A stretch of 64,000 nucleotides of DNA from Vreelandella titanicae BH1 (GCF_000336575.1 NZ_AOPO01000001.1:955937-1019936); one strand, 5' to 3'. Shown: positions 8,182 through 17,041, numbered from the stretch's first letter. Notes: a model not told the origin generated them from the sequence alone. A program made the numbers and translations.

Positions 8182-8702
8182 TAGAATAACTCCTCTTTCC
8201 CCAAGTCTTGGTCGGAAGATACCGCTGCGGATATTTGCCGTTCAATCAGTGCTCTTTCGACGGTCTGCACGGCTTCCCCAGCCGCCCTATCGGCTTCATT
8301 TATTCTTGGGGAGAGCTGTGTGCGGAAATACATACGATTGCCTTCCATTACCCATATTTGGCTACCCCATCGGGCATCTGGGCGCTCTTTAATGGTGATG
8401 GTGGCATTGCCAATAATCAGGTTATCCATCGCCCGTTGGCTAAAGGCACGATAAAAGGTTTTACCGGCCATGGTGATCGTGCGGTCTACCATGACGCCAG
8501 TCAGCTCACTTCCCCCGTTAGCGTTGCCGCGCACTTCAGGCCCATCAGGGCTTGAGAGCTGATTAATCGCGTCGATGGCCGCTTGTTCGTTAGCGGGCAA
8601 CGCTTCGTCCGAAGGAACTGGCTCGTTGGCCAGTACTAAAGACGACATGATCCACATCGCTATGGTTAAAGAGCCGATGCTCAAACGGCGTATTGATGGC
8701 AT
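8181..8702 (-). CDS. csgE: Curli export adaptor CsgE
   Basis: A 173-residue protein with an N-terminal signal peptide. The mature domain carries the CsgE signature: GKTFYRAFSQRA, ATITIKERPDARWGSQIWV and a C-terminal RALIERQISAA. CsgE caps the periplasmic side of CsgG and directs CsgA to it. It is longer than E. coli CsgE because of an acidic linker (about residues 27-60) before the conserved domain. It starts 24 bp after the regulator gene csgD and overlaps csgF by one base. Confidence 0.93.
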   Translation of the reverse strand: MPSIRRLSIGSLTIAMWIMSSLVLANEPVPSDEALPANEQAAIDAINQLSSPDGPEVRGNANGGSELTGVMVDRTITMAGKTFYRAFSQRAMDNLIIGNATITIKERPDARWGSQIWVMEGNRMYFRTQLSPRINEADRAAGEAVQTVERALIERQISAAVSSDQDLGKEELF

Positions 8703-8726
8703 GACAGTTACCCTTGCGCATTAGCG

Positions 8727-9419
8727 CTAACGATGTCGTTGAAGACTGCGTGCGGTCTCAATATTGGGCAGAATCGGGCCCAGGTTCTGATGAATCCAGT
8801 TGAGCGCTTGAATGCGGTTGTGAACGTTAATTTTGCGAAAAATGTTGTATAGGTGTGACTTAACGGTGTGTTCGCTAACAAACAGCTTTTCGGCAATTTG
8901 TTGATTAGAAGAGCCAGCACTAAGTAGGGAAATAATTTCCATTTCCCGGTTAGTGAGTCCGCAGGCTGGGCGGAAAGCATTACTTTGGTATTTGCGATAA
9001 AACAGAATTAAACGCGCCATTAAATCTCGTGACATCCACAGCTCCCCTTCAAGCAGCGAGTGGATGCCTTTACAAATTACCTCAAGGCTTTCATTGCGAT
9101 AAAAAACGCCTTTTAACTGAGCGCACGAAAGTGCTTCAAGGGCGTGATCCATATCATGAATATTGAAGGCCGCTAGAGGAGTTTTAGTTAACGTGTCGGG
9201 TAACTTATCTTGCCACTCTGGCAGTGCATCAATGCCAATATGATCGCTGTCAATGAGAATCAGCAAGTTGCCCGATGCGGAAATAGGTAATGCTGTATGA
9301 GGAGAATGGATACTAATTTGACAGCCGGTGTGCTTGTTCAAGTACTCAGCGAACAACTGAACCTGGGGACTTTTTTCGGTAACGACATACACCGTTCCGG
9401 TAGACTTTTCCTGCGACAT
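8727..9419 (-). CDS. csgD: CsgD/VpsT-family LuxR-type transcription regulator
   Basis: A 230-residue regulator with an N-terminal receiver-like domain (about 8-125) lacking an obvious phosphorylation pocket, and a C-terminal LuxR helix-turn-helix (about 153-215, LTNREMEII ... QQIAEKLFVSEHTVKSHLYN). Residues 128-131 read WMSR and fit the W[FLM][TS]R motif by which VpsT binds cyclic di-GMP. As the first gene upstream of csgEFG it is the likely curli activator. The symbol follows position and family; it may be closer to VpsT in mechanism. The start at 9419 is the first Met of a well-formed receiver fold. Confidence 0.85.
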   Translation of the reverse strand: MSQEKSTGTVYVVTEKSPQVQLFAEYLNKHTGCQISIHSPHTALPISASGNLLILIDSDHIGIDALPEWQDKLPDTLTKTPLAAFNIHDMDHALEALSCAQLKGVFYRNESLEVICKGIHSLLEGELWMSRDLMARLILFYRKYQSNAFRPACGLTNREMEIISLLSAGSSNQQIAEKLFVSEHTVKSHLYNIFRKINVHNRIQALNWIHQNLGPILPNIETARSLQRHR

Positions 9420-9700
9420 TGGGTGGCCCTCGTGGAAAGAAAGAGTGAGCAGGTAACCACTGAAGTGTTGACCATAAGATACGTTTCGTAAAGTTTTGTT
9501 ATTAAATATATGGTAAAAATATTTTTCATCTCTTCAATATTTTTATTAATATGGAAAATATTGTTATTTAACAAATGTTTATTATTAATTAAGCAATAAA
9601 TTAATTACCTAATTATTAGATACGTTATGTAACATTTTGATGGCTTTTGATACCAGCAGTGAGCGCGTAAACTGCAGTTCTACTGTTAGGAGTACATACC
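9420..9700. promoter_or_regulatory. AT-rich divergent control region between csgD and rdgB
   Basis: A 281-bp region strikingly AT-rich from about 9490 to 9650. It holds two copies of AGATACGTT-N2-GTAA (9477-9491 and 9618-9632, same orientation) and an inverted repeat AATATTTT / AAAATATT (9536-9543 and 9555-9562). The csgD promoter must lie here; long upstream regions with many bound factors are usual for csgD. The rdgB ribosome binding site TAGGAG is at the right end. Specific binding proteins cannot be named from sequence. Confidence 0.55.
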
Positions 9701-10309
9701 ATGGCCGCCGTCAATACCCTTGTACTTGCCAGTGGCAATACAGGAAAATTAAGAGAATTCAGTCAGTTACTTTCACCTTTGGGGTTCGATGTTCGCCCCC
9801 AGGCGGATTTTGGCGTCACGGATGTGGAAGAGACGGGGCTAACCTTCGTCGAAAATGCACTGTTAAAAGCGCGTGAAGCGAGCCTCATCAGTGGATTACC
9901 TGCATTAGCTGACGATTCTGGGCTTGAAGTAGACGCACTCAATGGTGCGCCCGGTATCTATTCCGCTCGGTATGGCGGTGAGCCGAGAAGCGACGAGAAA
10001 AATAACCAAACGTTGTTAGCCGCATTAAGTGACTGTGCGGAAGGGCAGAGAAGTGGACGTTACTGGTGTGTGCTGGTTTATTTGCGCCATCCGAAGGATC
10101 CGGTGCCGGTCATTGTGCAACGGAGTTGGGAAGGCGAAATTCTTGCTCATCCCCGAGGGAAGGAGGGGTTTGGCTATGATCCGCTTTTCTGGTTACCTGA
10201 TCAGGGTATGAGCGTCGCCGAGCTGCCCAGCGAAAGTAAAAATCGCCTTAGCCATCGTGGTCGCGCGTTGCAGGGGTTAGTGGAGTTACTGAAGGTGGCG
10301 CATGGCTGA
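9701..10309 (+). CDS. rdgB: dITP/XTP pyrophosphatase (RdgB/HAM1)
   Basis: A 202-residue house-cleaning nucleotidase that hydrolyses dITP, ITP and XTP to monophosphates. The N-terminal LVLASGNTGKLREF (SGNxxK substrate loop), ADDSGLEVDALNGAPGIYSARY and GFGYDPLF motifs are all present, as is the SHRGRAL segment. The ATG at 9701 follows TAGGAG. It overlaps hemW by eight bases, so the two are cotranscribed, as in many gammaproteobacteria. Confidence 0.96.
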   Translation: MAAVNTLVLASGNTGKLREFSQLLSPLGFDVRPQADFGVTDVEETGLTFVENALLKAREASLISGLPALADDSGLEVDALNGAPGIYSARYGGEPRSDEKNNQTLLAALSDCAEGQRSGRYWCVLVYLRHPKDPVPVIVQRSWEGEILAHPRGKEGFGYDPLFWLPDQGMSVAELPSESKNRLSHRGRALQGLVELLKVAHG

Positions 10310-11486
10310 TACGTTGCCGCCACTCTCTCTCTATATCCACACGCCCTGGTGTGTCCGTAAATGTCCGTACTGTGATTTCAATTCTCATGAGCCGGGCACA
10401 CACGGTTTTACACCGCGAGATTTACCTGAAGCCGCCTATCTATATGCGCTGTTACAAGACCTGGATAGTGATCTTGACCTGGCGGCTGGTCGAGAAATTA
10501 AAACCATCTTTATAGGCGGTGGGACTCCCAGCCTGCTGTCCCCCGCATTTTATGAACGATTACTGAAAGAGATCCGGATCCGTTTACCCTTCTCTAAAGA
10601 GATAGAAATTACCTTAGAGGCTAATCCAGGTACCACGGAGCAAGAGCGTTTCATTGGTTACCGGAAAGCAGGCATTAACCGTCTTTCGCTGGGTATTCAA
10701 AGTTTTCAGCCTGATCAACTGCATGCGCTGGGGCGAATTCATAGCGGTGATGAAGCGATTACTGCGGTAGCACAGGCGCGCCAGGCAGGCTTTACCAACA
10801 TTAACATTGACCTTATGCACGGTTTGCCTGATCAAACGCCTCAATTGGCGATGGATGATATTGCCCAAGCGCTGGCATTGGCACCTGAACATCTCTCTTG
10901 GTATCAGTTGACCCTTGAACCGAATACCGCCTTTCACTCCCACCCCCCGGTACTGCCAGAGGAAGAGGCGCTTTGGGATATTCAGGATAAAGGGCATCAG
11001 CTCCTAGAGCAGGCGGGCTTCAAACGCTACGAGATCTCGGCTTACGCTAGTGCCGGTCACCAGAGTCGCCATAACCTTAATTACTGGCAGTTTGGTGACT
11101 ACCTAGGGATTGGCGCTGGTGCCCATGGCAAGCTTAGCCGTATTGACTCAAATGGAGAGTGGCACATTGAACGGCGCTGGAAAACTCGCCAGCCAGACGC
11201 CTACCTAAAGCGCGTAGATGATCTGCGTGGCTTTATCGCCGGTAAACAGCTGATAAAAACGGATGAGCTACCGTTGGAGTTTGCCATGAACGCTTTACGT
11301 CTCACCGACGGGGTGTCGCTTGAAACATGGAGAGCTAACACCGGTGAAGCGCCTGCAAGGTTACTCACGCGTTTACAATCTGCCGAGAAAAAAGGACTTT
11401 TGATGCAAATGCCTGAAAAACTGCGTGCATCGCCTCAAGGTCTATTATTCTTGAATGAGTTGCTAGCTTTGATCAGTGATGATTGA
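10302..11486 (+). CDS. hemW: Radical SAM haem chaperone HemW
   Basis: A 394-residue radical SAM protein. The [4Fe-4S] cluster motif is CVRKCPYC with cysteines at 17, 21 and 24, preceded by SLYIHTPW. IFIGGGTPSLL, LEANPGTTEQERF and RLSLGIQSF follow in the expected order. HemW proteins have the extra cysteine-linked CxF feature of the former HemN-like group and are haem chaperones rather than coproporphyrinogen dehydrogenases. It overlaps rdgB by eight bases, which is the usual arrangement and supports HemW over HemN. Confidence 0.92.
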   Translation: MADTLPPLSLYIHTPWCVRKCPYCDFNSHEPGTHGFTPRDLPEAAYLYALLQDLDSDLDLAAGREIKTIFIGGGTPSLLSPAFYERLLKEIRIRLPFSKEIEITLEANPGTTEQERFIGYRKAGINRLSLGIQSFQPDQLHALGRIHSGDEAITAVAQARQAGFTNINIDLMHGLPDQTPQLAMDDIAQALALAPEHLSWYQLTLEPNTAFHSHPPVLPEEEALWDIQDKGHQLLEQAGFKRYEISAYASAGHQSRHNLNYWQFGDYLGIGAGAHGKLSRIDSNGEWHIERRWKTRQPDAYLKRVDDLRGFIAGKQLIKTDELPLEFAMNALRLTDGVSLETWRANTGEAPARLLTRLQSAEKKGLLMQMPEKLRASPQGLLFLNELLALISDD

Positions 11487-11562
11487 CCAGCAATCTACAG
11501 AAATTTTTTTCTGAAATAACAGACTTGAACCATCAAGCTTGACGACTTACAAGGAGTGAGTG

Positions 11563-12237
11563 ATGCGAATTTCTCGACTACTGACACCGTTGGCGGCTGC
11601 TATTCTACTGGCCGGTTGTGCTACATCGGATCCTTACGGTGGCCAAACGCAGCGCTCTAGCACCGCTATGGGCACCGGGATTGGTGCCGCCGTGGGGGCC
11701 GCTGCAGGCGCTCTGTCTGGTGATGGCAGCACCAGCCGTCGTGACCGTGCACTAATTGGTGCTGCCGTGGGCGCAGCAGCGGGCGCTGGTATTGGTGTTT
11801 ATATGGATCGCCAAGAGCAGCAGCTACGTGAAAACCTACAGGGGTCACGCATTGAAATCGATCGCCGTGGCGACGATATCGTGCTCAATATGCCCAGCGG
11901 CGTTACCTTTGGCTTTGACTCTGCTGAGTTGACTAGTGAAGCGCGTGGCTCACTCAATGAAGTTGCTAACGTACTTTCTCAGTACCAGGATACCCGCGTT
12001 AGTATCGCTGGCCACACCGATAGTACCGGTGACGCGAGCTATAACCAGCGTCTATCTGAGCGCCGTGCCCAAGCCGTCTCCAGCTACTTGTCTCAGAACG
12101 GCGTTTCATCCATGCGCCTGAATACTTCTGGTTACGGTGCTACTCAGCCAGTCGCCAGCAACGACAATGAGCAGGGCCGTGCTCAAAACCGTCGGGTAGA
12201 AATTACCTTGACGCCTACCGGTAACGGCCAGGGCTAA
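11563..12237 (+). CDS. OmpA-family outer membrane lipoprotein (YiaD-like)
   Basis: A 224-residue lipoprotein. The signal peptide ends in ILLAGC, giving a lipidated cysteine near residue 19. Two glycine-zipper segments follow (IGAAVGAAAGALSG and IGAAVGAAAGAGIGV), then a C-terminal OmpA peptidoglycan-binding domain (about 110-222) with FGFDSAEL, IAGHTDSTGDASYNQRLSERRA and the terminal NRRVEI. It probably ties the outer membrane to the cell wall. The ATG at 11563 has AAGGAG six bases upstream; an in-frame GTG one codon before is less likely. It stands alone, with a strong terminator behind it. Confidence 0.9.
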   Translation: MRISRLLTPLAAAILLAGCATSDPYGGQTQRSSTAMGTGIGAAVGAAAGALSGDGSTSRRDRALIGAAVGAAAGAGIGVYMDRQEQQLRENLQGSRIEIDRRGDDIVLNMPSGVTFGFDSAELTSEARGSLNEVANVLSQYQDTRVSIAGHTDSTGDASYNQRLSERRAQAVSSYLSQNGVSSMRLNTSGYGATQPVASNDNEQGRAQNRRVEITLTPTGNGQG

Positions 12238-12264
12238 GCCTCTTAAAGCTGCACATTGCCGTTC

Positions 12265-12297
12265 AAAGCCCGCTATGCTCCTATAGCGGGCTTTTTT
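12265..12297 (+). terminator. Rho-independent terminator after the OmpA-like lipoprotein
   Basis: A 12-bp stem AAAGCCCGCTAT / ATAGCGGGCTTT with a 6-nt loop runs into a T-run. It is the clearest intrinsic terminator in this part of the window. Confidence 0.92.
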
Positions 12298-12320
12298 CGT
12301 TCACCTGTTTACGAGCTACC

Positions 12321-13166
12321 ATGCTGTCCTACCAACACGCCTACCACGCCGGTAATTTTGCCGATGTACACAAACATCTGACGCTTTACGCCGTCACTGA
12401 TTACCTATTACGTAAAAAAACACCTATTACATATATAGACACACATGCCGGTAGAGGGCTTTATCCATTAGCCACCAAAGAGACCCAGCGACTCCAAGAG
12501 TACCGTGAGGGCATCTGGCCACTGTGGCAGAAGCGTGAACAGCTAACCGACGCGCTGCTGGGAAGCTGGTTAAACGCTATTGTTGGGGCGCAGCCAGATC
12601 ATAATGAATTGACCCTCTACCCAGGCTCGCCCTGGTGGCTGAGCCAGCCGCTGCGCGAGCACGATCGTCTGTGCCTGTTTGAGCTGCACCCGGGCGAACA
12701 CCAGCACTTGAATGGCCAGGCGCTCCCTGCGCAGGTCAAGCGCGTGTATGGCGACGGGCTGGCAGGGCTTAGAGCGATGCTGCCGGTAGCAACACCCAGG
12801 GTATGCGTGCTGATTGACCCAAGCTTTGAGCGCAAGGTGGAGTACCAGGAGGTCGCTGACACTGCTATCCAGGCCCTGGAAAAGGCTCGCCATGCGGTGA
12901 TGATGATCTGGTACCCGCTGCTGCCTGCCGGGCATCACCAAATGCTGTTGGACGTGCTGCAGGCCAGTGGAATACGCAAGATATGGCGCAGCGAGCTGCT
13001 GCTGCGCGAACCTGGCGAGCAGGCTCACGGCATGTTCGGTAGCGGTATGCTGGTGATCAATCCGCCCTGGGGGTTGGATAAACGCCTGGCAGCAGCGATG
13101 GCAGAAATTACCCCGCTGCTCGGCGCTGATAGCCGCTATCAGGCGGATTGGTGGGTGGGAGAGTAG
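12321..13166 (+). CDS. rlmJ: 23S rRNA (adenine2030-N6)-methyltransferase
   Basis: A 281-residue Rossmann methyltransferase that makes m6A2030 in 23S rRNA. The N-terminal MLSYQHAYHAGNFADVHKH is highly specific to RlmJ; YIDTHAGRGLY is the SAM-binding motif, and LIDPSFE supplies the DPPY-like catalytic motif. The length matches the family. It converges on mnmE with only 18 bp between stop codons and no obvious shared terminator. Confidence 0.95.
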   Translation: MLSYQHAYHAGNFADVHKHLTLYAVTDYLLRKKTPITYIDTHAGRGLYPLATKETQRLQEYREGIWPLWQKREQLTDALLGSWLNAIVGAQPDHNELTLYPGSPWWLSQPLREHDRLCLFELHPGEHQHLNGQALPAQVKRVYGDGLAGLRAMLPVATPRVCVLIDPSFERKVEYQEVADTAIQALEKARHAVMMIWYPLLPAGHHQMLLDVLQASGIRKIWRSELLLREPGEQAHGMFGSGMLVINPPWGLDKRLAAAMAEITPLLGADSRYQADWWVGE

Positions 13167-13184
13167 TTGTCGAAAAAAGTAACT

Positions 13185-14555
13185 CTATTTGCCGATGCAA
13201 AAACTGCCAAAAATTTCGCCCAATAAATCATCGGCGCTGAATTCGCCAGTGATCTCGCCTAAGGCTTGTTGGGCGTCGCGCAAATCTTCCGCCAGCAGTT
13301 CCCCTGCGCCATATCCATCCAACTGAGCACGGCCGGTATCAAGGGCTGCCATGGCGCGATCTAGGGCGTCCAGGTGCCTTCGGCGGGCGGAGAAGCGACC
13401 CTCGGTGGTGGCGGCAAAACCCATCACATCCTTCAGATGCGCTTTCAAGTTATCCACACCCGTACCGGTTTTCGCCGATAGGCGCACAATGGGTATGGTT
13501 GTGGATAAATCAATGCCCGCCGGCTCGGCACTGGTATCGATTTTATTACGCACCAGGGTTAAGCGGCTCTGGTCGGGCAGGCGAGCGACAAACTCCGGCC
13601 AGATGGCCATGGGGTCGGTTGAAGTAGTGGTGCTGGCATCAACGAGTAGCAGCACTCGGTCGGCTTTCTCTATTTCGGCCCAGGCACGTGCGACACCAAT
13701 TTTCTCCACCGCATCAGGCGTATCGCGCAATCCAGCGGTGTCGATGATATGTAGGGGCATACCATCAATATGAATGTGCTCACGGAGCACGTCCCGGGTC
13801 GTGCCCGCGATATCCGTCACAATGGCGGTATCTTGTTCGGTCAGCGCATTTAGCAGGCTCGACTTCCCCGCATTGGGTCGCCCGGCAATGACCACGCTCA
13901 TTCCTTCTCGCAGCAGTGCACCTTGGCCTGCCGCCTGGCGTACGTCGCTCAGCGCTTGCTGGACGCTGCTTAAGTGCTGGGCAACGTGACCGTCGGCAAG
14001 AAAGTCGATCTCCTCTTCGGGGAAGTCGATCGCCGCTTCAACGTAAACGCGCAGTTCGATCAAGCGCTCCACCAGCGCAGAAACGCGCTTCGAGAACTCA
14101 CCCTGGAGCGAGCGTACAGCGTTTTCTGCCGCCGAGCGTGAGGTGGCATCGATGAGATCGGCAATCGCTTCCGCCTGAGCCAGATCGAGCTTATCGTTCA
14201 AAAATGCCCGTTCGGAAAACTCTCCCGGCCGCGCCAGGCGGGCACCCAAGACCACACAGCGCTCCAGCAGCATATCCATAATAATCGGGCCGCCGTGTCC
14301 CTGGAGTTCCAGTACGTCTTCACCGGTAAACGAATGGGGGCCGTTGAAGAACAGGGCGATGCCTTCATCAATGCTCCCTTCTGCGCCTTGGAATGGGCCG
14401 TAGTGAGCGTATCGCGGGGCAGGGCAATGCCCAACCATGGCTTGAGCGATTTCGCGGCAGGCGGGCCCGGAGACGCGGATAATACCCACGCCGCCGCGTC
14501 CTGGGGGAGTTGCCAGCGCCGCAATGGTGTCAGGCGTATAGAGGCGTTCGGCCAT
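13185..14555 (-). CDS. mnmE: tRNA modification GTPase MnmE
   Basis: A 456-residue GTPase that, with MnmG, installs carboxymethylaminomethyl at U34 of certain tRNAs. An N-terminal folate-binding domain ([21 protein letters not shown]) is followed by helices, then an inserted G domain with [30 protein letters not shown] and RNKID, and the terminal CIGK with its essential cysteine. I prefer the ATG at 14555, with AAGAG upstream, over an in-frame TTG at 14573. It lies behind yidC in the usual origin-proximal order, separated by a hairpin. Confidence 0.97.
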   Translation of the reverse strand: MAERLYTPDTIAALATPPGRGGVGIIRVSGPACREIAQAMVGHCPAPRYAHYGPFQGAEGSIDEGIALFFNGPHSFTGEDVLELQGHGGPIIMDMLLERCVVLGARLARPGEFSERAFLNDKLDLAQAEAIADLIDATSRSAAENAVRSLQGEFSKRVSALVERLIELRVYVEAAIDFPEEEIDFLADGHVAQHLSSVQQALSDVRQAAGQGALLREGMSVVIAGRPNAGKSSLLNALTEQDTAIVTDIAGTTRDVLREHIHIDGMPLHIIDTAGLRDTPDAVEKIGVARAWAEIEKADRVLLLVDASTTTSTDPMAIWPEFVARLPDQSRLTLVRNKIDTSAEPAGIDLSTTIPIVRLSAKTGTGVDNLKAHLKDVMGFAATTEGRFSARRRHLDALDRAMAALDTGRAQLDGYGAGELLAEDLRDAQQALGEITGEFSADDLLGEIFGSFCIGK

Positions 14556-14643
14556 GGTGAATCTCTTAGTCAATTGGCAGAAGTAGCATTTGATCGGTCT
14601 AGCATCGATCTACATAGTTTGGATTTGTCGACCTTAAAACGCC

Positions 14644-14668
14644 AGACCCCCGCTCGGGGCGGGGGTCT
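14644..14668 (-). terminator. Hairpin between yidC and mnmE
   Basis: A 10-bp GC-rich stem, AGACCCCCGC / GCGGGGGTCT, with a 5-nt loop, just beyond the yidC stop. On the minus strand it is followed by GTTTTAAG, a modest T-tract, so it probably ends part of the yidC transcript. Confidence 0.7.
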
Positions 14669-14690
14669 GAAGGGCGATGACAAAGGCAGT

Positions 14691-16379
14691 CTATTTGGTT
14701 TTCATGCCTTTGCCGATACTCGGATCATTTTCGATTTTGCGCGTGATGTAGTACTGCTGCGCCACCGAAATGATGTTGTTGACCACCCAGTAAATAACCA
14801 GACCGGCCGGGAACCACAGGAAGAAGAAAGTAAAGATGATGGGTAGCATCTTCATGATCTTCGCCTGCATAGGATCCGGAGGTGTCGGGTTCAACATTTG
14901 CTGAACGAACATCGAAATGCCCATCAGAATCGGCAGAATGAAGTACGGATCCTTCACCGATAGATCCTGAATCCAGAAGATAAACGGCGCATGCCGCAGT
15001 TCAACCGACTCCAGCAACATCCAGTAGAGAGCGATGAAGACAGGCATCTGAATCACAATAGGTAGACAGCCCCCCAGCGGATTAATCTTCTCCTTCTGGT
15101 AGAACTTCATCATCTCTTGCGACATTTTCTGCCGGTCGTCGCCATACATCTCTTTCAGGCGCTGCATTTCCGGGCCGAGTTTACGCATCCTACCCATGGA
15201 TTTGTAAGCTTTGGCTGAAAGCGGGAACAGCACTGTCTTAACCAGTATGGTCAACAGGACAATCGACCAACCCCAGTTACCGACTACCTCGTGGATATGA
15301 TCCAGCAGCCAGAAGAGGGGGTTAGCAATAAACCATAACCAGCCATAATCTACGGTTAATTGCAGGTTGGGAGCGACTTGTTCCAGATAGTCCTGCACTT
15401 TTGGCCCGACGTACAGAGTGGCGCCTAGAGTGGTTTCACTATCGGCGGCCACAGTGCTGGTGGGGCCAGCAAAGGCTACGACGTTACGATTACTGGAGTC
15501 GGTGGTGACGTAGAAAAGGTTTTGCTGATCCTGCTGAGGCGCCCATGCCGACACAAAGTAGTGCTGAATAATGGCTATCCAGCCGCCCTGTGCTTCACGG
15601 TTTTCGAAGTTATGGCTTTGAATATCCTCAAAGTCGATCTTCTCGTAGCGTGCATCTGGCGTTGAGTAAGCGGCCCCTAAGTAGGATTTCATACCCATGG
15701 AGACACCGCTTGATGGGTCAGGGCTATTGTCGCGTGCCAACTGACCAATAAAGCGCGCACTAACCGGTGCGTCGGTGTTATTGGCCAGGTAGTAGTTGAC
15801 GTTGACCGCATAGCTGCCGCGCTCAAAGGTAAGCCGCTTAATGACCTCAACGCCGTTAACATCAGCGGTTAGATCAACGCTTAGCTCGTCATCGTTATCG
15901 CCTAAACGATACTCCGAGTTTTCAGGCGTGAACGCGATACGGCTGGCTTGGCCATCGAGCTGCAGGCCTGAGCGAGCCACGTAACTACGGCTGCTGTTAT
16001 CGGATAACAGCACATAGTTACGGTCTGAATCCAGAGAGAGTTTGTGCTGCGGTAACGCGGCATAAACAATATCGCCACCGTGTGGATCAATACGCACATC
16101 CAGAACATCGGTGGTCACGGCAATGAAGTCGCGGCTTGATGTCTCGCTTTCGGTATCAGGAATACCTTCACCTACCGCACTTTGCTGTGAAGACGTGCTC
16201 GGCACCGCTAAGCCGCTTTCTCCATCTTCAGCATTGCTAGGAGACGTGGAATTGCTGCGTTGCGTCGTTTCAGGCACTGAATCGTAATTCGGCTGCCCGT
16301 AATCCTGATTCCACTGGACGACTAGCAAGTAAGCGAGTACGGCTAGTGGAATCAGTAATAAAAGTCGTTTTACGTCCAT
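14691..16379 (-). CDS. yidC: Membrane protein insertase YidC
   Basis: A 562-residue inner-membrane insertase of the Gram-negative type. One N-terminal transmembrane segment (about 6-22), then a large periplasmic beta domain (to about 350), then the conserved five-helix core ending near residue 545. The core has the ILVKTVLFPLSAKAYKSM segment with the hydrophilic-groove arginine expected just before it in many species replaced by a lysine (ILVK), followed by the cytoplasmic hairpin. The linker after the first helix is rich in Ser, Glu and Asp, as in halophiles. It sits between rnpA and mnmE in the standard order. Confidence 0.97.
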   Translation of the reverse strand: MDVKRLLLLIPLAVLAYLLVVQWNQDYGQPNYDSVPETTQRSNSTSPSNAEDGESGLAVPSTSSQQSAVGEGIPDTESETSSRDFIAVTTDVLDVRIDPHGGDIVYAALPQHKLSLDSDRNYVLLSDNSSRSYVARSGLQLDGQASRIAFTPENSEYRLGDNDDELSVDLTADVNGVEVIKRLTFERGSYAVNVNYYLANNTDAPVSARFIGQLARDNSPDPSSGVSMGMKSYLGAAYSTPDARYEKIDFEDIQSHNFENREAQGGWIAIIQHYFVSAWAPQQDQQNLFYVTTDSSNRNVVAFAGPTSTVAADSETTLGATLYVGPKVQDYLEQVAPNLQLTVDYGWLWFIANPLFWLLDHIHEVVGNWGWSIVLLTILVKTVLFPLSAKAYKSMGRMRKLGPEMQRLKEMYGDDRQKMSQEMMKFYQKEKINPLGGCLPIVIQMPVFIALYWMLLESVELRHAPFIFWIQDLSVKDPYFILPILMGISMFVQQMLNPTPPDPMQAKIMKMLPIIFTFFFLWFPAGLVIYWVVNNIISVAQQYYITRKIENDPSIGKGMKTK

Positions 16380-16451
16380 GAGGGTTCTGCCCGCTGGGTG
16401 GTGAACATGCTAATGGCGCAGTGTCATTTACTCGACTCTTGACACACGAAA

Positions 16452-16469
16452 GCCTGCCAGTTGGCAGGC
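16452..16469 (-). terminator. Hairpin between rnpA and yidC
   Basis: A perfect GCCTGCC / GGCAGGC stem with a 4-nt loop, followed on the minus strand by TTTCGTGTG. The T-run is short, so it may be an attenuator or processing site rather than a full terminator. Confidence 0.45.
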
Positions 16470-16500
16470 CGAGGTCGAGCGGCGAGGGGTGCACCAAAGG

Positions 16501-16899
16501 TCACGTGTCACGCTTAGGCGTTGGTGCTGCGATCACCGCCTGTGCGTCACGCTGTAGTCGTTTCCACATGCCGTGTAACTGGCGATGCAAGGTGTCGTTA
16601 TCGAGATCCTGAACGCCACGTCGCGCAAGTACCACTATATCCACAGAGGGTAGGTGATCTTGACGAAGGCGAACGGATTCTCGAACCAGACGCTTGAAAC
16701 GGTTGCGATCTACGGCGCGCTTAACATTTTTTTTGCTGACCACCAGTCCAAGGCGGGGGTGTCCCCGAGTACTAAAGCGAACTAACGCCATCATACCTTT
16801 GCCATGCACTTTCAGGTCGGCTTGCTCAAACACGTGACTAAAGTCCCCAGCATTTAGTAACCGTAATTGCCGGGGAAAGCCTTGCTGCGGTACACGCAA
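16501..16899 (-). CDS. rnpA: Ribonuclease P protein component
   Basis: A 132-residue basic protein, the protein subunit of RNase P. The RNR signature appears as VKRAVDRNRFKRLVRES, and LVVSKK and DIVVLAR flank it. The start is a TTG at 16899, seven bases after the rpmH stop, with no strong ribosome binding site, so translation is probably coupled to rpmH. The usual next gene, yidD, which often overlaps the 3' end of rnpA, is not present before yidC. Confidence 0.95.
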   Translation of the reverse strand: MRVPQQGFPRQLRLLNAGDFSHVFEQADLKVHGKGMMALVRFSTRGHPRLGLVVSKKNVKRAVDRNRFKRLVRESVRLRQDHLPSVDIVVLARRGVQDLDNDTLHRQLHGMWKRLQRDAQAVIAAPTPKRDT

Positions 16900-16906
16900 T
16901 CTGAGA

Positions 16907-17041
16907 TCAGGCGCTCAGACGCTTGCGGCCCTTGGCACGGCGACGTGCGAGGACGGCGCGACCGTTTTTGGTTGCCATACGAGCACGGAAGCCATGCGCG
17001 CGCTTGCGCTTGAGAACGCTAGGTTGAAAAGTGCGTTTCAT
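16907..17041 (-). CDS. rpmH: 50S ribosomal protein L34
   Basis: A 44-residue, very basic protein: it begins [19 protein letters not shown] and ends GRKRLSA, which is diagnostic of L34. The ATG is at 17041 and the stop at 16907. It leads the rpmH-rnpA-yidC-mnmE run away from the origin; its promoter should lie in the 17.05-17.25 kb region. Confidence 0.98.
   Translation of the reverse strand: MKRTFQPSVLKRKRAHGFRARMATKNGRAVLARRRAKGRKRLSA

Noticed and set aside
11500..11520. Small hairpin CAGAAA / TTTCTG after hemW
   Set aside because: Too weak and AT-rich to call a terminator.
12570..13028. Minus-strand frame of 152 codons in rlmJ
   Set aside because: Antisense shadow; rlmJ is certain.
14295..14846. 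Plus-strand frame of 183 codons over mnmE and yidC ends
   Set aside because: Crosses a terminator-like hairpin and two conserved genes on the other strand.
16270..16497. Minus-strand frame considered as yidD
   Set aside because: Lacks the cysteine-containing YidD motif and overlaps the start of yidC out of frame.
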